64,000 nucleotides of DNA, from the NCBI GenBank assembly GCA_963800335.1, contig CAWDAN010000007.1, positions 248,001 to 312,000 on the forward strand, in the 5' to 3' direction. How positions within the stretch are numbered: position 1 is the stretch's first letter; each line of letters begins with the position of its first letter. Under the pieces are notes generated by a model. It saw nothing but the letters and a program-made list of their open reading frames with translations. It searched no databases and was not told the origin of the DNA. This stretch comes from Flavisphingopyxis sp963800335. Its GTDB lineage: Bacteria > Pseudomonadota > Alphaproteobacteria > Sphingomonadales > Sphingomonadaceae. Position numbers and translations under genes: made by a program. Below are positions 61,545 to 64,000 of this stretch, one piece after another.

Positions 61545-63793
61545 GTGAAGAAATTCGTCCTGTTGTCGGCCGCCGCGGCGTTGCTGTCGCTGCCCACTGT
61601 CGTGTCCGCGCAAGATAAGCCCGCAACGGTGACGCAAGCCCAGCAGCAGAAACTGACGCTCGAACGCGTGTTCGCCAGCCCCGATCTTTCGGGCAGCGCG
61701 CCGCGCGGCGTGCGGCTGTCGCCCGACGGAAAACTGCTCACGCTACTGCGCGGCCGCGAAGACGAAAAGGACCGGTTCGACCTGTGGGCGCTCGACACGC
61801 AAACGGGCGACTGGCGGATGCTGGTCGATTCGGAAAAGGTCGGCAGCGGCGCCGAGCTGTCCGAAGCCGAAAAGATGCAGCGCGAGCGCAAGCGGATCGG
61901 CAGCTTGAAGGGCATCGTCGCCTATGACTGGGCACCCGACGGCAAGGCGATCCTCGTGCCGATCGATGGCGACCTCTATCTGGCGCGGCTTGACGGCAGC
62001 GTCGAGCGACTGACGCAGACCGAGGCGAGCGAGCTCAATCCGGCGATCAGCCCGGCGGGCGGCTATGTCAGCTTCGTCCGCGACGGCCAGCTGTGGGCGG
62101 GTGCGCTCGGCGGCGAAGCGCACGCGATTACCCCGATCGAGGGCGATACGGTCCATTGGGGCGAGGCCGAATTCGTCGCGCAGGAGGAGATGGACCGCTC
62201 GACCGGCTATTGGTGGTCGCCCGATGACAAGCGCATCGCGGTCGAACGCTTCGACGAAGCGCCGGTCGGCATCGTCACGCGCGCCGCGATCGGCGCCGAA
62301 GGGACCAAGGTTTACGAACAGCGTTACCCCGCCGCGGGCACCGACAATGTCCTCGTCGACCTCTACGTCGTCGATCCGGTCGGGCAGAAGCGCGTCAAGG
62401 TCGATCTCGGCGCCGACCGCGACATCTATCTCGCGCGGGTCGACTGGGCGCCCGACGGCAAGACGCTCTACGTCCAGCGCGAAAACCGCGCGCAGACGCA
62501 GCTCGATATGCTCAGCCGTCGATCCTGCAACGGGTACATCGCGCGTCCTGTTCAGCGAGAGGGCCGCCGACAAGAGCTGGGTCAACCTCAGCAACAGCTA
62601 CAAATTCCTCAACGACGGCAGCCTGATCTGGTGGTCCGAACGCGACGGCTACGGGCATCTCTATCGGTTCAAGAACGGCAAATGGACGCAGCTGACCAAG
62701 GGCGACTGGGTCGTCACCGGGCTGGTCGGCGTCGATCAGGCCAAGGGCCGCGTCTATTTTTCGGCAAACAAGGACGATGTCCTCGCGCAGCAGGTTTATG
62801 CGATCGACCTCGCCAACCCGGCAAAGGTTACGCGACTGACCGACCCGGCATTTACCAACGGCGCGTCGATGGATGCGTCTGCCTCGCGCCTGATCGTCAG
62901 CCGGTCGAACCCGGCGCAGCCGTCGCAGGTCTATCTTGCCGACACGACAGGCAAGCGGATCGCCTGGATCTCCGAAAACGCGCTCGATGCGAACCACCCC
63001 TATGCGCCCTATCTGGCGAGCCATGTCACGCCGAGCTTCGGCACGATCAAGACCGCCGACGGCGCGACGCTGCACTACAAGATGATGACGCCGCCGATCG
63101 AGCCGGGGAAGACCTATCCGGTGTTCTTCGAACATTATGGCGGGCCGCACTCCCAGACCGTTACCAAGGGCTGGAGCGGGGCTATGGCGCAATATATCGT
63201 CGATCAGGGCTATATCTATTTCGAGCTCGACAATCGCGGTTCGGCCAATCGCGGGGTTGATTTCGAACAGCCGCTCTATCGCGCGATGGGCGGTATCGAG
63301 GTGTCCGACCAGCTCGCCGGGGCGACACTTCCTCAAATCGCTGCCCTATGTCGATGGCAAGCGGATCGCGACCTATGGCTGGTCGTACGGCGGCTATATG
63401 ACGCTCAAGATGCTCGAAGCGAACCCGGGGGTCTATGCGGCGGGTATTTCGGGCGCGCCGGTGACCAAGTGGGAGCTTTACGACACGCATTATACCGAGC
63501 GCTACATGGGCGACCCGCGCGAGGTTGCCGCGGCCTATACCAAGGCCGACGCGATGGAGGACGCGGGCAAGATCACCGATCCGCTGCTCCTCATCCACGG
63601 CATGGCCGACGACAATGTCGTGTTCGAAAACTCGACCGCGCTCGCCGCCAAGATGCAGGCCGAAGGCGTGCCGTTCGAGATGATGTTCTATCCCGGCCAG
63701 ACGCACTCGGCGGGCCGCTCGCGCGGGGTCCATGTGTGGAAGACGATCTTCGACTTCCTCGAGCGTAACGGCATAGCTCCCAAGGCCAGGTGA
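61545..63793 (+). CDS. S9 family peptidase, DPP IV-like (two frameshifts)
   Basis: Exported prolyl oligopeptidase-family serine peptidase. GTG start at 61545 with a signal peptide (KKFVLLSAAAALLSLPTVVSAQ). An N-terminal seven- or eight-bladed propeller domain (LSPDGKLLTLLRGRED, SPAGGYVSFVRDG, YWWSPDDKRIAVERFDE) precedes the alpha/beta hydrolase with the nucleophile GWSYGGYM and Asp in MADDNVVFE. Frame breaks occur at 62516-62517 (extra C: repaired MLSVDPATGTSRVLF) and 63328 (extra C: repaired GATFLKSLPYVDG). Removing both gives a 748-residue protein. It probably cleaves dipeptides from N-termini in the periplasm. Confidence 0.92.
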
Positions 63794-63797
63794 CGCG

Positions 63798-64000
63798 ATG
63801 AACCAGGCGCCGGAAGGGCAGGAAAAGCTCGGCCTGCATGCTGCCTGGGCGATGGCGGTCGGCGGGATGATCGGCGGCGGGATTTTCGCGACGCTCGGCG
63901 TGGTCATCGCGCTCGCCGGCAGCCTCGCCTGGGTCAGCTTCCTGATCGGTGGCCTGATCGCGCTGGCAACCGGGTACAGCTATGCGCGGCTGACCGTCGG
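63798..64000 (+). CDS. APC-family amino-acid permease (partial)
   Basis: Only the first 67 residues are in the window. Start ATG 63798, 4 bases after the peptidase. The sequence KLGLHAAWAMAVGGMIGGGIFATLGVVIALAG (in parts) has the IGGGIF signature of APC transporters, with two membrane helices. Coupling to a peptidase upstream suggests uptake of the amino acids it releases, which is inference. Confidence 0.8.
   Translation, partial: MNQAPEGQEKLGLHAAWAMAVGGMIGGGIFATLGVVIALAGSLAWVSFLIGGLIALATGYSYARLTV

Overview
The window is a 64 kb piece of a GC-rich alphaproteobacterial chromosome, most likely from the order Sphingomonadales (Sphingomonas-like). The placement rests on the mix of genes: a ChpT histidine phosphotransferase, CtrA-like TTAA-N7-TTAA boxes, an RpoH with the RpoH box, system I cytochrome c maturation, a BLUF photosensor, and alanine/lysine-rich tails on ribosomal proteins. 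The content is almost all core chromosome. I see no integrase, insertion sequence, prophage or CRISPR array. No stretch above 300 bases lacks a gene; the largest gap is about 294 bases, upstream of the TonB receptor.

Layout. 1-700: a cut-off, frameshifted 2OG-Fe(II) oxygenase and tRNA-His. 0.8-6.8 kb: an amino-acid dehydrogenase, then a tightly overlapping ccmC-D-E-F-G-H-I operon without ccmAB. 6.9-14.5 kb: Kup potassium transporter, glutathione transferase, an unknown protein plus a broken AHH-type nuclease-like gene, a nitronate monooxygenase-like enzyme, a BLUF protein, a divergent ketol-acid reductoisomerase, and miaA and serB, which overlap head to head. 15.4-19.6 kb: two SPOR-domain proteins flank a ParA ATPase and a ribbon-helix-helix-like partner, with two CtrA-like boxes between the divergent units. 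19.7-22.6 kb: pyrB, a DUF1294 protein, ruvX and a DUF3089 hydrolase. 22.7-32.2 kb: a DUF4153 membrane protein, gatCAB, tRNA-Leu, then tig-clpP-clpX. 32.5-35.0 kb: a TonB receptor broken by many frameshifts. 35.1-44.0 kb: mtgA, rpoH, rluD, chpT and a cheA-W-Y-B-R cluster with no receptor or flagellar gene. 44-46.3 kb: an amidase, RNase P RNA, a J-domain protein and sufE. 46.3-50.7 kb: an enlarged phage shock protein operon opposite pspF, with a recognisable sigma-54 promoter. 50.9-56.9 kb: sodB, then (minus strand) yciB, ftsY, mtaB and dapF, and a GGDEF-EAL protein. 57.2-61.5 kb: ffh-rpsP-rimM-(secreted protein)-trmD-rplS. 61.5-64 kb: an S9 peptidase and the start of an amino-acid permease.

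Two groups look most worth follow-up. One is the psp operon: besides pspA, pspB and pspC it has five small membrane/coiled-coil genes, and most share a C-terminal motif of the type LE-x-R-x4-ERIVTD with PspB. The other is the SPOR/ParA/RHH-like/SPOR-lipoprotein locus, which may be a cell-cycle-timed envelope or positioning module.

Data quality: at least seven frameshifts in otherwise intact genes can each be repaired by removing exactly one base. A dense error zone lies in the TonB receptor. This points to insertion-type sequencing errors, so the broken genes here should not be taken as real pseudogenes without re-sequencing.
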